A stretch of DNA of 64,000 nt from CAUZIR01 sp034421295 (GTDB taxonomy: Bacteria > Chloroflexota > Dehalococcoidia > Lucifugimonadales > UBA2962): assembly GCA_034421295.1 (NCBI GenBank), contig DAOUKM010000018.1, positions 1 through 64,000 on the forward strand. The letters run 5' to 3'. Positions 33,232 to 39,732 of the stretch are shown here, piece by piece (position 1 is the stretch's first letter; the number at the start of each line of letters is the position of its first letter). The notes beneath the pieces are model-generated. The model saw only the letters and a list, made by a program, of their open reading frames with translations, was not told the DNA's origin and ran no database searches. The translations under genes were made by a program, and so were the position numbers.

Positions 33232-34788
33232 TTACTTCAATGCCCCAACAATTACCTCTACGTTTGCTCGCACCATCCCAAGGTAAGTGTCAGCGCCGCT
33301 GCCTGCCTCCCCAAGTGAGCCCGAATAGAGCCGGAACAGCTCCGTGCCAGTCTCCCTTGCTACGGCTTGTGCCAGCCTCTCACTGACTGTCGTCTCGCCA
33401 AACAATGCCGGCACGTTGTACTTCCGTATCGCCTCGACCAGGTCCGCGATGTGCTCCGCAGAGGGCTCCACATGAGTCGACAAGGACGGGATAACCAGCC
33501 CAACTATCTCAAACCCATAAAGCTCTGCAAAGTAGGCGAAGCTGTCATGGGACGTAACCAGCAGTCTTCGCTCCGGCGCCACCATACTGACCTGATCTTG
33601 GATCCAGGCGTGAAGCTCGTCCAGCTGTTCTCCATACTCTGAGGCGTTCTGGAAGTAGACGCTCGCGTTGCCGGGGTCTACAGCCGAAAGCCGTGTGGCT
33701 ATCTCGTTGACAGCGATCTTCACCCGGATCGGATCGAACCAGAAGTGAGGATCGTAATTGCCGTGGGCGTGCCCGTGCTCGTCCTCCATGTGCCCGTGCT
33801 CGTCCTCGTGCCCGTGCTCGTCCTCGTGCCCGTGCTCGTCCTCGTGCCCGTGCTCGTCCTCATCCTCCATGTGCCCGTGCTCGTCCTCGTGCTCATCGAC
33901 CCACTCGATGGGATCGACGCTGTCACCAAGTGCGACAACCTTGGACTCGTCTGCACTGGCGTTGCGTATCAGGTCCTCCAACCACATGTCCTCAAGGCTG
34001 AGGCCGACAGTGAACACGACATCCGCATCGGCTACCTTGGCAATGTCGCGAGGTCCCGGCAGGAACGTGTGCGGATCGCCACCCGGTGGCAGAAGGCCGA
34101 AGACCTCCACCCTGTCTCCGCCTACCACCCGAGCCCAGTCAGCCACAAAGTTGGTGGTTGTCACCACCTGTACTAGCGGCCCGGGGGGCGTGTCAATTTC
34201 CGTAGCAGCCAAGGTTGCCGCCGCCACGGAGGCGTTCACGATGTCCGTCACCTGGTCGGCGGTGAGTTGGTCGCCGGCCGCGTCCTCGACGGCCCTTGCA
34301 ACCAGGTCCTCAATGTCGCCGCGCGTAAGCGTGTCGGATAGCCCAGCGCTCACCTGGGCCTGCACGGCCTCGACGATCCTGCTTAGCTCGTCAGCGCCGA
34401 CGCCTTCCGACACCGCATCGGCAACCGCGGAGTTGACAAGGCTGGTGAGCAGGCTCTCGTCGATCTCAGGCGCGGGCAGTGCCCGGAAGGACTCGTCTAC
34501 GATCTCCTTCACGTCGGCCGCGGAGAGCTGCCCCGCAGTCGACTCGCTCACGATAGACTCGACGTCCTCGCGCGTCAGACCCTCGGGCTGAGCAGCGATG
34601 GCCGCCGCTACCGCCTTCTGTATCTCGTCGGCGCTGGCGCCCTGTGCGCTGGCGACTGCGTCCTCGATCAGCTTGGCCGTGTCGACCGCTGGAGCTGGCT
34701 CCGGCTCGCTGCAGGCAATGGCGAAGACCAAAGCCACAATCGCTGCGACTATGGCCGCTGACCTCCACCTCAATAGACTATGTCCCAT
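33232..34788 (-). CDS. znuA: ZnuA-type zinc-binding lipoprotein with long N-terminal extension
   Basis: Cluster A-I metal-binding protein. The signal peptide ends in VFAIAC (Cys26, lipobox). Residues about 30-205 are an extension of repeated helical units with LTxxDVxxIV cores, not found in ordinary ZnuA. The binding domain begins about 212 (VQVVTTTNFVADWARVVGG). It has the conserved His in GGDPHTFLPGP, and a His/Asp/Glu-rich loop of six-residue repeats (DEHGHE) at about 298-345. It also has DPHFWFDP, the His in VTSHDSFAYF, and a late Glu/Asp in FGETTVSE. It collects Zn2+ outside the membrane for ZnuBC, but those genes are ruined here. A dyad candidate operator lies 77-87 bases before the start. 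Confidence 0.92.
   Translation of the reverse strand: MGHSLLRWRSAAIVAAIVALVFAIACSEPEPAPAVDTAKLIEDAVASAQGASADEIQKAVAAAIAAQPEGLTREDVESIVSESTAGQLSAADVKEIVDESFRALPAPEIDESLLTSLVNSAVADAVSEGVGADELSRIVEAVQAQVSAGLSDTLTRGDIEDLVARAVEDAAGDQLTADQVTDIVNASVAAATLAATEIDTPPGPLVQVVTTTNFVADWARVVGGDRVEVFGLLPPGGDPHTFLPGPRDIAKVADADVVFTVGLSLEDMWLEDLIRNASADESKVVALGDSVDPIEWVDEHEDEHGHMEDEDEHGHEDEHGHEDEHGHEDEHGHMEDEHGHAHGNYDPHFWFDPIRVKIAVNEIATRLSAVDPGNASVYFQNASEYGEQLDELHAWIQDQVSMVAPERRLLVTSHDSFAYFAELYGFEIVGLVIPSLSTHVEPSAEHIADLVEAIRKYNVPALFGETTVSERLAQAVARETGTELFRLYSGSLGEAGSGADTYLGMVRANVEVIVGALK
33770..33895. repeat. 18-bp tandem repeats in the znuA His-rich loop
   Basis: In-frame repeats of an 18-base unit (plus strand core CCCGTGCTCGTCCTCGTG) encode DEHGHE units. 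Four near-perfect copies stand in a row, flanked by variants with ATG in place of GTG. Copy number may vary between strains. Confidence 0.8.
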
Positions 34789-34864
34789 TTTCTCCTCTGC
34801 TCCTTTTATTGTGCGGATTCTCTCTTTCAGTTAGTTCGGCTTCCTGAGGATCTATCATGTATCT

Positions 34865-34875
34865 ATACGAAGTAT
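34865..34875. promoter_or_regulatory. Candidate Fur/Zur-family operator before znuA
   Basis: ATACGAAGTAT is a perfect 4-3-4 dyad. On the znuA strand the context is ACTGATACTTCGTAT, which shares ACTGATA(C/T)TT(C/A)GTAT with the region before the regulator gene. It lies 77-87 bases upstream of znuA. Binding by the local Fur-family protein is inference. Confidence 0.5.
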
Positions 34876-34924
34876 CAGTCTAGGATCCGGGGCGCTGGGA
34901 TCTCAGCCGGCTGGAACACACCCT

Positions 34925-35326
34925 CTACTCGCCCCCGTCGGCGCGGCAATAGTCGCAGGTCACGTAGAACTCTATGCGATGGCCGACCAGTTGTCCCGGA
35001 ATATTGTTGCCTATTGCCCTGAGCATTCTATCCGCTGCGGGCGCCCTGAACTCCCCCACTGCTCCGCACTTGATGCACAGCGTGTGGTGGTGACGATCAA
35101 TCTGGGAGACACTGTACTTGGGAGCGCCATCCATCGTCGAGAGCTTGCATACTGCTCCCGACTCAAGGAAAAGCTTGATGGTGCGGTATATGGTTGCCCT
35201 ACCCACCGAGGGCAACTCCTCACTGATCTCCTTGACTGTGAAGCCCTCCTGCTTCTGCTTCAGGAGATTGACTATCGCCTTTCTGGCGGTGGTGGACCTA
35301 TGGCCCGGGATTTCCAGTGCCGCCAT
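34925..35326 (-). CDS. zur: Fur-family metalloregulator, probably Zur
   Basis: Protein of 133 residues. Residues about 10-75 are the winged helix (TTARKAIVNLL, FTVKEISEELPSVGRATIYRTI). Then comes the metal-sensing region: RHHHTLCIKCGAVGEF with the His cluster and CxxC, and VTCDYC near the end, which together form the structural zinc site of this family. Such proteins bind zinc (or iron) and repress uptake genes. Being next to znuA on the same strand makes zinc the likely signal. Its own promoter region carries a dyad related to the one before znuA, so it probably represses itself. No change in key residues is seen. Confidence 0.9.
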   Translation of the reverse strand: MAALEIPGHRSTTARKAIVNLLKQKQEGFTVKEISEELPSVGRATIYRTIKLFLESGAVCKLSTMDGAPKYSVSQIDRHHHTLCIKCGAVGEFRAPAADRMLRAIGNNIPGQLVGHRIEFYVTCDYCRADGGE

Positions 35327-35358
35327 CAGCGTGATGCGTGGTGTTTCAAGTCTAATGA

Positions 35359-35373
35359 TGATACTAAATATCA
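35359..35373. promoter_or_regulatory. Candidate operator before the Fur-family gene
   Basis: TGATACTAAATATCA, arms TGATA/TATCA with a 5-base spacer, 33-47 bases upstream of the regulator start. Outer arms GTCTAA (35350-35355) and TTAGAC (35375-35380) extend the dyad to 31 bases. It shares a core with the dyad before znuA. Confidence 0.6.
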
Positions 35374-35394
35374 GTTAGACGCGCTTAGTTCAGC

Positions 35395-35410
35395 CACTTC
35401 TTAAGAAGTG
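35395..35410. repeat. Perfect 16-bp palindrome
   Basis: CACTTCTTAAGAAGTG is fully self-complementary. It lies about 70 bases upstream of the Fur-family gene, next to its operator candidate, so it may bind another dimeric regulator. Confidence 0.55.
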
Positions 35411-35840
35411 AGACCACGTATCAGACTATAGCTCGCTTCTCAACAGGCAACAACCCGTCTTGAAGGTTCCCATCCACTGTCCGCAGCAGCAAGCAAGCCG
35501 GACTGACCGGTCTTCAAAGTTCATGAGTCTGGCACACTAGGCCAGGCTGTCCCCATAGCGAGTCCTCCCAACGAAGAGTTCGCAATTCAGTCTTCCACGG
35601 CCCACACCCTGTAATCTCCGGCCGAGCAACCACTGCATGGAGTGGCCTTGATCTGTTCAGGCGGGATGGCGACGGTCGATCCGGCCTATGAGTTGTCTCC
35701 CTAATCTGCCCCCAATTCTGGTCCGGGCAAATGGCTAACTCTGCACCCTCATTTCATCCCTTCAGCGGGCACCTCACCAGCGCTAGAATTGTCCAGATAG
35801 CCACACGAGCCTTACGCGCGACAGCAAAGAGAGGATATCC
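35411..35840. other. Intergenic region, nothing recognised
   Basis: 430 bases between the regulator and the zinc-ribbon gene. No gene, RNA or further strong repeat is seen. Confidence 0.4.
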
Positions 35841-36026
35841 ATGGGAGAATTCTCCTACGCTCCCCTGCAAGCCAAGATTGACGCCCTGATATGTCCGCAC
35901 TGTGAGAGCGAAATCACGTCACTCGAATCGACTTATAGTTCTGTTCAGGCAGAAACCATCGTAGTAGTGGCATGTCCGCACTGTCGCAAAATCCTGGGGA
36001 TCGTCAACCATTCATGCGATGACTAG
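35841..36026 (+). CDS. Small zinc-ribbon protein
   Basis: Protein of 61 residues with two CPHC knuckles, CPHCESE (18-21) and CPHCRK (45-48), spaced as in a zinc ribbon, and a final HSCDD. An AGAGAGGA site precedes the ATG at 35841 by about 6 bases. It lies near the zinc-uptake locus and could be a zinc-responsive or zinc-storing protein, but it has its own transcript direction. Function is not known; tiny zinc-ribbon proteins of this kind are common and poorly studied. Confidence 0.7.
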   Translation: MGEFSYAPLQAKIDALICPHCESEITSLESTYSSVQAETIVVVACPHCRKILGIVNHSCDD

Positions 36027-36485
36027 CTCACCTTCTTCGATGGCGCTTCCATCATGGTTGCAACCTTCTCCGGACCGTGATCGCCTCTTGCCATTCGTCC
36101 CCATTTCGCTGCCCCAGGCCGACACCGAAAGGTTGGAGTCGGCCATTCAGCTCCTGACCAAGGCGGAAGGGAGTTGCTAATCGCAACCAGCGTACTGTTG
36201 GCATTGGCGGTTTTTCTAATCTCGTTGATAGCCGTGGCCGCCTTTGAAGACTGCAATCTGGCCGGCGCCAGCTCAGCCGAGACGCACCCGCACACGATCG
36301 GCAGCCCTGTGACAGCCGCTCTCCCTTATCCTCAATCCTCGTATGAAAGTCGGGCCTGACCTATCCGATCCCTCAAGCAAATGGCTCAGTTAGCGAGGTC
36401 AGAACTCAGTGCTGGCTAAAGGGAATGGCTGGCCCATGCCGGCATGCGAAAGGGTGCGCTTCAGCAGGGGAGAGGAAATCGCCTG
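36027..36485. other. Gap with one doubtful hydrophobic frame
   Basis: 459 bases. A plus-strand frame 36174-36359 (TTG start, 61 codons) encodes a hydrophobic N-terminus LLALAVFLISLIAVAAF followed by a polar tail, which could be a signal or membrane peptide. Its ribosome site is too close to the TTG, so I do not call it as a gene. Confidence 0.3.
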
Positions 36486-37229
36486 ATGGCCGAATTCGGA
36501 GTCACATCCGACCAAAGCGAGATTCTCTCCTACTATGAGCGCTTCGACGAGGCAAGCAGGCTGGGAAGAGGGGCTGGGCTCCTGGAGTTCGCCCGCATGC
36601 AAGAGCTCATAGGTCGATTCCTCCCCTCTCCACCCGGGGTTGTCCTCGACGTCGGCGGGGGCCCAGGCAGGTACGCGTGCTGGCTGGCCAGTCAAGGGTA
36701 TGAAGTCCATCTCATTGACCCATCCGAAAAGCACCTGAGGCAGGCGAAAGAGGCTTCCGAATCTCAGCCCGACAGCCCTGTGGCAAGCATGAGTCTCGGA
36801 GATGCGCGCTCGATCGATCACGGCGACGGTCGTGCCGACGCTGTACTCTTGATGGGCCCCCTCTACCACCTGACCGCCAGAGACCAGCGGCTAAGGGCTC
36901 TGGGGGAAGCGCACAGGGTCCTGAGGCCGGGAGGCCTGCTGATCGCCACGGCTATCAACCGGTTCGCTTCACTGGTGGACGGCTTTACATTGGGCCTCAT
37001 CGATGACCCGGAATTCGCTTCCATACTGAGTCGCGATCTCGTGGACGGACAGCACCACGGCGATGGGCACGACTACTTCACGACAGCGTTCTTTCACAGG
37101 CCGGAGGAGCTTAAGGAAGAGGTGCTTGTGACGGGATTCGACCAACATGATCTCTATTCGGTTAAAGGTCCCGGGGAGCTTGCCAAGGATCTCCAAGGGC
37201 GCATGTCAAGTCCCGTAAGGAGAGAGTAG
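36486..37229 (+). pseudogene. SAM methyltransferase, 3' end cut off by an IS
   Basis: Class I SAM-dependent methyltransferase. Motif I is VVLDVGGGPGRYACWLA, the acidic end of strand 2 is HLIDPS, and post-motif segments are DAVLLMGPLYHL and HRVLRPGGLLIAT. The start is ATG 36486 (GGGGAGAGG upstream). The native frame ends early at 37229 because an IS is inserted after base 37224. Joining 37224 to 39644 continues the frame as QLMDLVRLVEREETLLGVSS and then HFAVVATK, a normal ending for this family, stopping at 39730-39732. The broken product ends ...SSPVRRE and lacks about 30 residues, so it may fold but be weakened. Substrate unknown. Confidence 0.88.
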
Positions 37230-37245
37230 CTATAGGGTTTGAAAT
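37225..37245. repeat. Left terminal inverted repeat
   Basis: 21 bases, identical in reverse complement to 39615-39635. It is preceded directly by the target duplication AAGGAGAG. Confidence 0.95.
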
Positions 37246-37295
37246 CGCGGATTTTCGAGTTTGATCTCGTAGCACGGATGTTTTAGTCTGTAGCT

Positions 37296-37382
37296 ATGAT
37301 CGAGAGATTCGTAGGATACGCCGTAGGAGTCGTGCTTCTAGCCATCAGCGTAAGGGTGGCTTGGGCTGTACTCACCGGTTAA
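37296..37382 (+). CDS. 28-residue membrane peptide in the IS
   Basis: Frame of 28 codons too short for ordinary gene finding: one hydrophobic helix (GYAVGVVLLAISVRVAWAVL) with a charged start MIERF. It lies between the left terminal repeat and the transposase and ends 4 bases inside the transposase stop, tail to tail. The ribosome site is weak. It resembles single-helix small proteins or toxic peptides, but real expression is unproven. Confidence 0.4.
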   Translation: MIERFVGYAVGVVLLAISVRVAWAVLTG

Positions 37383-38218
37383 GCCGCTACACGCTTCCTG
37401 TACGGACCACGTACCTGAGCTGGAACGCGAGCGTTCATCAGCTCGACGATCTGACGCATGTCGTAAGGGTACTGAGCTAATCCTGCTGCTTGCGCCGGTG
37501 TCTTGCCGATAGTGTTGTGTTCGCGGCAGAAGTTGTACCACACGAAGTACAGCGCCAACGCGTAGCAGTGGTTAGCGAACTTCCGCGAGAACGCGTTTGT
37601 GCTCCGAGCTAGCCGCTTCAGCGACATCCGCATCGTGAGGTTCTGACGCTCGATGATGGTGTTGCCCATCTCGTCGAGGTTAGGCGCTCCGACTACGGTT
37701 AGCATCCTGCGTTCGGCACTAGGCTCGTACTCGTGCGGGAACCTAGCGTAGTCTACCTCTCCGCCGAAAGCCGCCTCGACTGCTAGCGGATATGCTCCGT
37801 ATCCGTCACTCGATAGCTGGATGCGATCCGCAACTCGTGAGTGCAGGTCGCGCATGAACCGCGTCGCCGACTCACCATCGCGTCCACCAGCTAACCAAGA
37901 GATGATGAGCTTCGTGTCAGTGTCGATTGCTGTCCACGTCCAGACGTTGCCTGCACGGTCGATGATAGCTGTCGCTGTCTCGACGTTCCGAGATTTGGCG
38001 TAGCAGAAGGACACCATCTCATCGACCTGGACGTATCGTGCTGGTACGTTCTGTACGGCGTCGTCGTGGAACGCGATGCACGCTTCACCAGCGTCCTCTA
38101 GCAGCTTGAGGACCGTGGTGTAGTCGATTCCGAGTATGCGCGACACCGAACTCATCGACGACCCTTCGACGAGCATGTTCAGCGCTTGTGCGCGTACTTT
38201 GGTTGCCAACCTGTTCAT
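37379..38218 (-). CDS. IS1-like DDE transposase
   Basis: Single-frame transposase of 279 residues. Residues about 5-45 are a helix-turn-helix (MSSVSRILGIDYTTVLKLL). The catalytic domain has the first Asp in VQVDEMVSF, the second in LSSDGYGAY, and the last Glu in TIIERQNLTMRMSLKRL, followed by FVWYNFCREHNTIGKTPA. This pattern is the one usually labelled IS1 family, from memory; 8-bp target duplications agree with that. An ideal promoter (TTGAAT, 17 bases, TATAAT) puts the transcription start at or near the ATG, so the mRNA is probably leaderless. No frameshift is needed, unlike classical IS1. Confidence 0.85.
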   Translation of the reverse strand: MNRLATKVRAQALNMLVEGSSMSSVSRILGIDYTTVLKLLEDAGEACIAFHDDAVQNVPARYVQVDEMVSFCYAKSRNVETATAIIDRAGNVWTWTAIDTDTKLIISWLAGGRDGESATRFMRDLHSRVADRIQLSSDGYGAYPLAVEAAFGGEVDYARFPHEYEPSAERRMLTVVGAPNLDEMGNTIIERQNLTMRMSLKRLARSTNAFSRKFANHCYALALYFVWYNFCREHNTIGKTPAQAAGLAQYPYDMRQIVELMNARVPAQVRGPYRKRVAA

Positions 38219-38224
38219 ACCAGT

Positions 38225-38253
38225 ATTATAACGACTCTCCGGGGCGGATTCAA
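38225..38253 (-). promoter_or_regulatory. Transposase promoter, near consensus
   Basis: On the minus strand: -35 TTGAAT (38253-38248), 17-base spacer, -10 TATAAT (38230-38225). The -10 lies 6 bases before the ATG, which implies a leaderless transcript. Confidence 0.75.
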
Positions 38254-38294
38254 CTAGGTCTCGTCCTTTGGACGACGAATAGCGTCGTCGCTAG

Positions 38295-38323
38295 TTGAGG
38301 TCTGTTCCGTAAGTCGTTATAAT
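38295..38323 (+). promoter_or_regulatory. Divergent cargo promoter, near consensus
   Basis: -35 TTGAGG (38295-38300), 17-base spacer, -10 TATAAT (38318-38323). The segment GTCGTTATAATAC is shared, in mirror image, with the transposase promoter 65 bases away, so one factor could act on both. Confidence 0.75.
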
Positions 38324-38364
38324 ACCCATGGAGAGAGCAAAGGACGAAAGCGGGAGGTTAGACT

Positions 38365-38580
38365 GTGGAAACTCGACAGAATCAGGAGCCGGAAGACGAG
38401 GTTCAGGCAGCTATCATGGCTGGTCGAGCTCTGACAGGCGACGCTGAATCGCAGTCGCTATTTCCCAAGCCTCGTCCACTGACAGAGCGATCTGGATACT
38501 TCGACGAGATAGTTCGAGACGAAGTAACAGGAGAGTCACGGACGGTTCGCCGAAAGGCCCGGATCTTAGGCGATAGTTGA
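38365..38580 (+). CDS. Small cargo protein of the IS (71 residues)
   Basis: Begins with GTG at 38365, 8 bases after GGGAGG and downstream of a near-consensus promoter. The product is hydrophilic (QNQEPEDEVQAAIMAGRAL, then RSGYFDEIVRDEVTGESRTV). No cysteine cluster, membrane segment or known domain is seen. It lies almost wholly opposite the minus-strand frame 38414-38632, which also has a strong ribosome site, so at least one of the two may be spurious. Function unknown. Confidence 0.5.
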   Translation: METRQNQEPEDEVQAAIMAGRALTGDAESQSLFPKPRPLTERSGYFDEIVRDEVTGESRTVRRKARILGDS

Positions 38581-38632
38581 CGACAGGCTCGAACTGTACG
38601 TCGCCCTCTGCGTTAGTCTCCCAATCCGTCAC
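38414..38632 (-). CDS. Small cargo protein of the IS (72 residues), antisense to its neighbour
   Basis: Starts with GTG at 38632, 5 bases after a strong AGGAGG, and 9 bases after the stop of the lipoprotein gene, so it is the second gene of a minus-strand pair. The C-terminal half is a convincing protein pattern: a strand VTLLLLRLELSRRS and a helix SVDEAWEIATAIQRRLSEL. It overlaps nearly all of the plus-strand frame 38365-38580. On protein texture I judge this copy at least as likely to be real. Confidence 0.5.
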   Translation of the reverse strand: MTDWETNAEGDVQFEPVVNYRLRSGPFGEPSVTLLLLRLELSRRSIQIALSVDEAWEIATAIQRRLSELDQP

Positions 38633-38641
38633 GACTTCCTC

Positions 38642-38989
38642 CTACTCTAGTAGCTCCGCGCTCCTAACAATGCACTGACCGTCCGAATCCTCTCGGATGT
38701 ACACCCTCGCTGAACCAGGTACTCGACCGCCGAACATGTTGTCTGCGGTCATCGACACCCTGATAGAGCCGTAGTACTGGCTGCCGTCGTGGCGCACTCT
38801 CATCGGTCCGCCTGAGTGATAGGTTCGAGCTTCGTAGGAGCCAGGATTGAGTAGTAGAGGGCTGACTTCCTCTGCGATATCGCGCTCCAACTCGTAGCTA
38901 ACGTCAAAGCCCTCACCCATCGTAGGGCATCCGTACGTACAAGCAGCGAGACTGAGTATCGATACAACGAGGACGGAGAGTCTGAGCAA
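38642..38989 (-). CDS. Cargo lipoprotein of the IS
   Basis: Start chosen as TTG 38989, 9 bases after GGGAGG, giving a clean signal peptide MLRLSVLVVSILSLAAC with Cys17 in a lipobox. The frame also extends to a TTG at 39022. The mature part is about 98 residues with two more cysteines (TYGCPTMGEGF and DGQCIVRSAELLE) and strand-like segments (YYGSIRVSMTADNM, SARVYIRED). It is followed closely by the 72-residue gene. Surface lipoprotein; function unknown. An outer-layer lipoprotein as IS cargo is unusual. Confidence 0.65.
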   Translation of the reverse strand: MLRLSVLVVSILSLAACTYGCPTMGEGFDVSYELERDIAEEVSPLLLNPGSYEARTYHSGGPMRVRHDGSQYYGSIRVSMTADNMFGGRVPGSARVYIREDSDGQCIVRSAELLE

Positions 38990-39023
38990 CGCATGGTGCC
39001 TCCCGGTAGCTTCGTTGCTCAAC

Positions 39024-39134
39024 TGTCATGGAGAGCCCCAAAGTGGGTACGCACTACCGGGAGACGCGTTCACGTGAACAACGAAACGTGAACGTACCCG
39101 GCAGCGCGTAGACTGCCCCAAACTCTCCATGACA
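39024..39134. repeat. Nested inverted repeats between cargo genes
   Basis: TGTCATGGAGAG (39024-39035) pairs with CTCTCCATGACA (39123-39134). Inside, GGGTACG pairs with CGTACCC, and GTTCACGT pairs with ACGTGAAC. Together about 110 bases could fold into one branched hairpin. It lies in the leader of the lipoprotein gene. It may be regulatory RNA or a recombination structure. Confidence 0.6.
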
Positions 39135-39165
39135 TGAACTAGTCTAATATCGGTCTAGGAAGAGT

Positions 39166-39267
39166 TCAAGGTCGAGGCTTCGGCTTGAGCGGCTTGGGCA
39201 TGGGCTTCGGAGACGGTGGTTTGGTCTTCTTGATGAGGTCCCATACCTTCTCGCCTATGTCACCCAT
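39166..39267 (-). CDS. 33-residue Pro/Lys-rich peptide in the IS
   Basis: Frame of 33 codons with ATG at 39267, 7 bases after GAGGAG. The sequence begins MGDIGEKVWDLIKKTK and ends in a run of Pro-Lys repeats (PKPMPKPLKPKPRP). It reads away from the 60-residue gene at 39312, from which it is 44 bases apart. Such cationic Pro-rich tails bind nucleic acid or acidic proteins; here function is unknown. The ribosome site and regular composition support a real small gene. Confidence 0.5.
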   Translation of the reverse strand: MGDIGEKVWDLIKKTKPPSPKPMPKPLKPKPRP

Positions 39268-39311
39268 GGCGCTACTCCTCGGCTATACTGAGGCTGAAAC
39301 AGGAGGAATAA

Positions 39312-39494
39312 ATGCAGCAAGCGCAAATGACCAACCTAGTGAGCATGTTGAGGAGGATGGACCGGAACCTTGAGAAGATCGCCAGTGAGCTAGCATTCCA
39401 CAACGTTCTTCAAGCGAGCGTAGTAGCTCAGCAGAATGGCATTCCGGTAGCTGACAGGATCCTCAAGCATCTGCAAGACCGCGTCGGTCAATGA
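39312..39494 (+). CDS. 60-residue coiled-coil-like cargo protein
   Basis: ATG at 39312 with a strong AGGAGG 6 bases before it. The product is largely helical and amphipathic (LVSMLRRMDRNLEKIASEL, then NGIPVADRILKHLQDRVG), fitting a short coiled coil or helix-turn-helix. It is the last gene before the right end hairpin; the stop overlaps the start of the inverted repeat. No family is recognised. Confidence 0.6.
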   Translation: MQQAQMTNLVSMLRRMDRNLEKIASELAFHNVLQASVVAQQNGIPVADRILKHLQDRVGQ

Positions 39495-39616
39495 TTGAGT
39501 AGACATCGAGACCGTCAAGGACTGGCTGCCCGGATTCCCGAAACAAAAAGCGGGCAATAGCAGAGTGCTGGTCACAGCTAGCCCCACGTCCTTGACGGTC
39601 TCGATGTCTACTCAAT
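39494..39616. repeat. Long hairpin at the right end of the IS
   Basis: 29-base arms at 39494-39522 and 39588-39616 are perfectly complementary (left arm begins ATTGAGTAGACATCGAGACC), around a 65-base loop that itself has CGGGCAATAGC-type pairing. The right arm abuts and overlaps the terminal repeat by 2 bases. Such perfect arms are hard to explain as chance. The structure could end transcription, shield the element from outside promoters, or act in transposition. Confidence 0.85.
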
Positions 39617-39635
39617 TTCAAACCCTATAGCTACT
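39615..39635. repeat. Right terminal inverted repeat
   Basis: 21 bases, exact reverse complement of 37225-37245, followed directly by the second target copy AAGGAGAG (39636-39643). Confidence 0.95.
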
Positions 39636-39643
39636 AAGGAGAG

Positions 39644-39732
39644 AGCAGCTGATGGACCTGGTTCGACTGGTAGAGCGGGAGGAAACCTTGCTGGGAGTGT
39701 CCAGTCACTTCGCGGTTGTAGCAACGAAGTGA
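39644..39732 (+). pseudogene. Detached 3' end of the interrupted methyltransferase
   Basis: Continues the frame of 36486-37224 when the IS is removed: QLMDLVRLVEREETLLGVSS, then HFAVVATK and TGA. It has no start codon context of its own and is separated from the rest of its gene by the insertion. Confidence 0.85.

Larger units (their letters stand above)
37225..39635. mobile_element. 2.41-kb IS with IS1-like transposase and cargo genes
   Basis: Both ends are defined. There are perfect 21-bp terminal inverted repeats (37225-37245 and 39615-39635, starting AGTAGCTATAGGG), flanked by an 8-bp target duplication AAGGAGAG (37217-37224 and 39636-39643). The target is the 3' end of a methyltransferase gene, which becomes whole again when the element is removed in silico. 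Inside are the transposase (minus strand), a 28-residue membrane peptide, a pair of antisense small genes, a lipoprotein, a Pro/Lys-rich peptide and a 60-residue protein. There is also a long hairpin inside the right end. Passenger genes make it a transporter-IS rather than a simple IS. Perfect ends and perfect duplication indicate a recent insertion. Confidence 0.92.

Noticed and set aside
33770..33895. Regular 18-base repeats considered as a CRISPR array
   Set aside because: Units are contiguous without spacers and encode DEHGHE repeats in frame within znuA.
33745..34591. Plus-strand Cys/Ser/Pro-rich frames opposite znuA, resembling a metallothionein-like repeat protein
   Set aside because: They are the complement of the 18-base His-rich repeats and of Ala/Glu-rich codons; znuA on the minus strand has signal peptide, lipobox and metal-site motifs.
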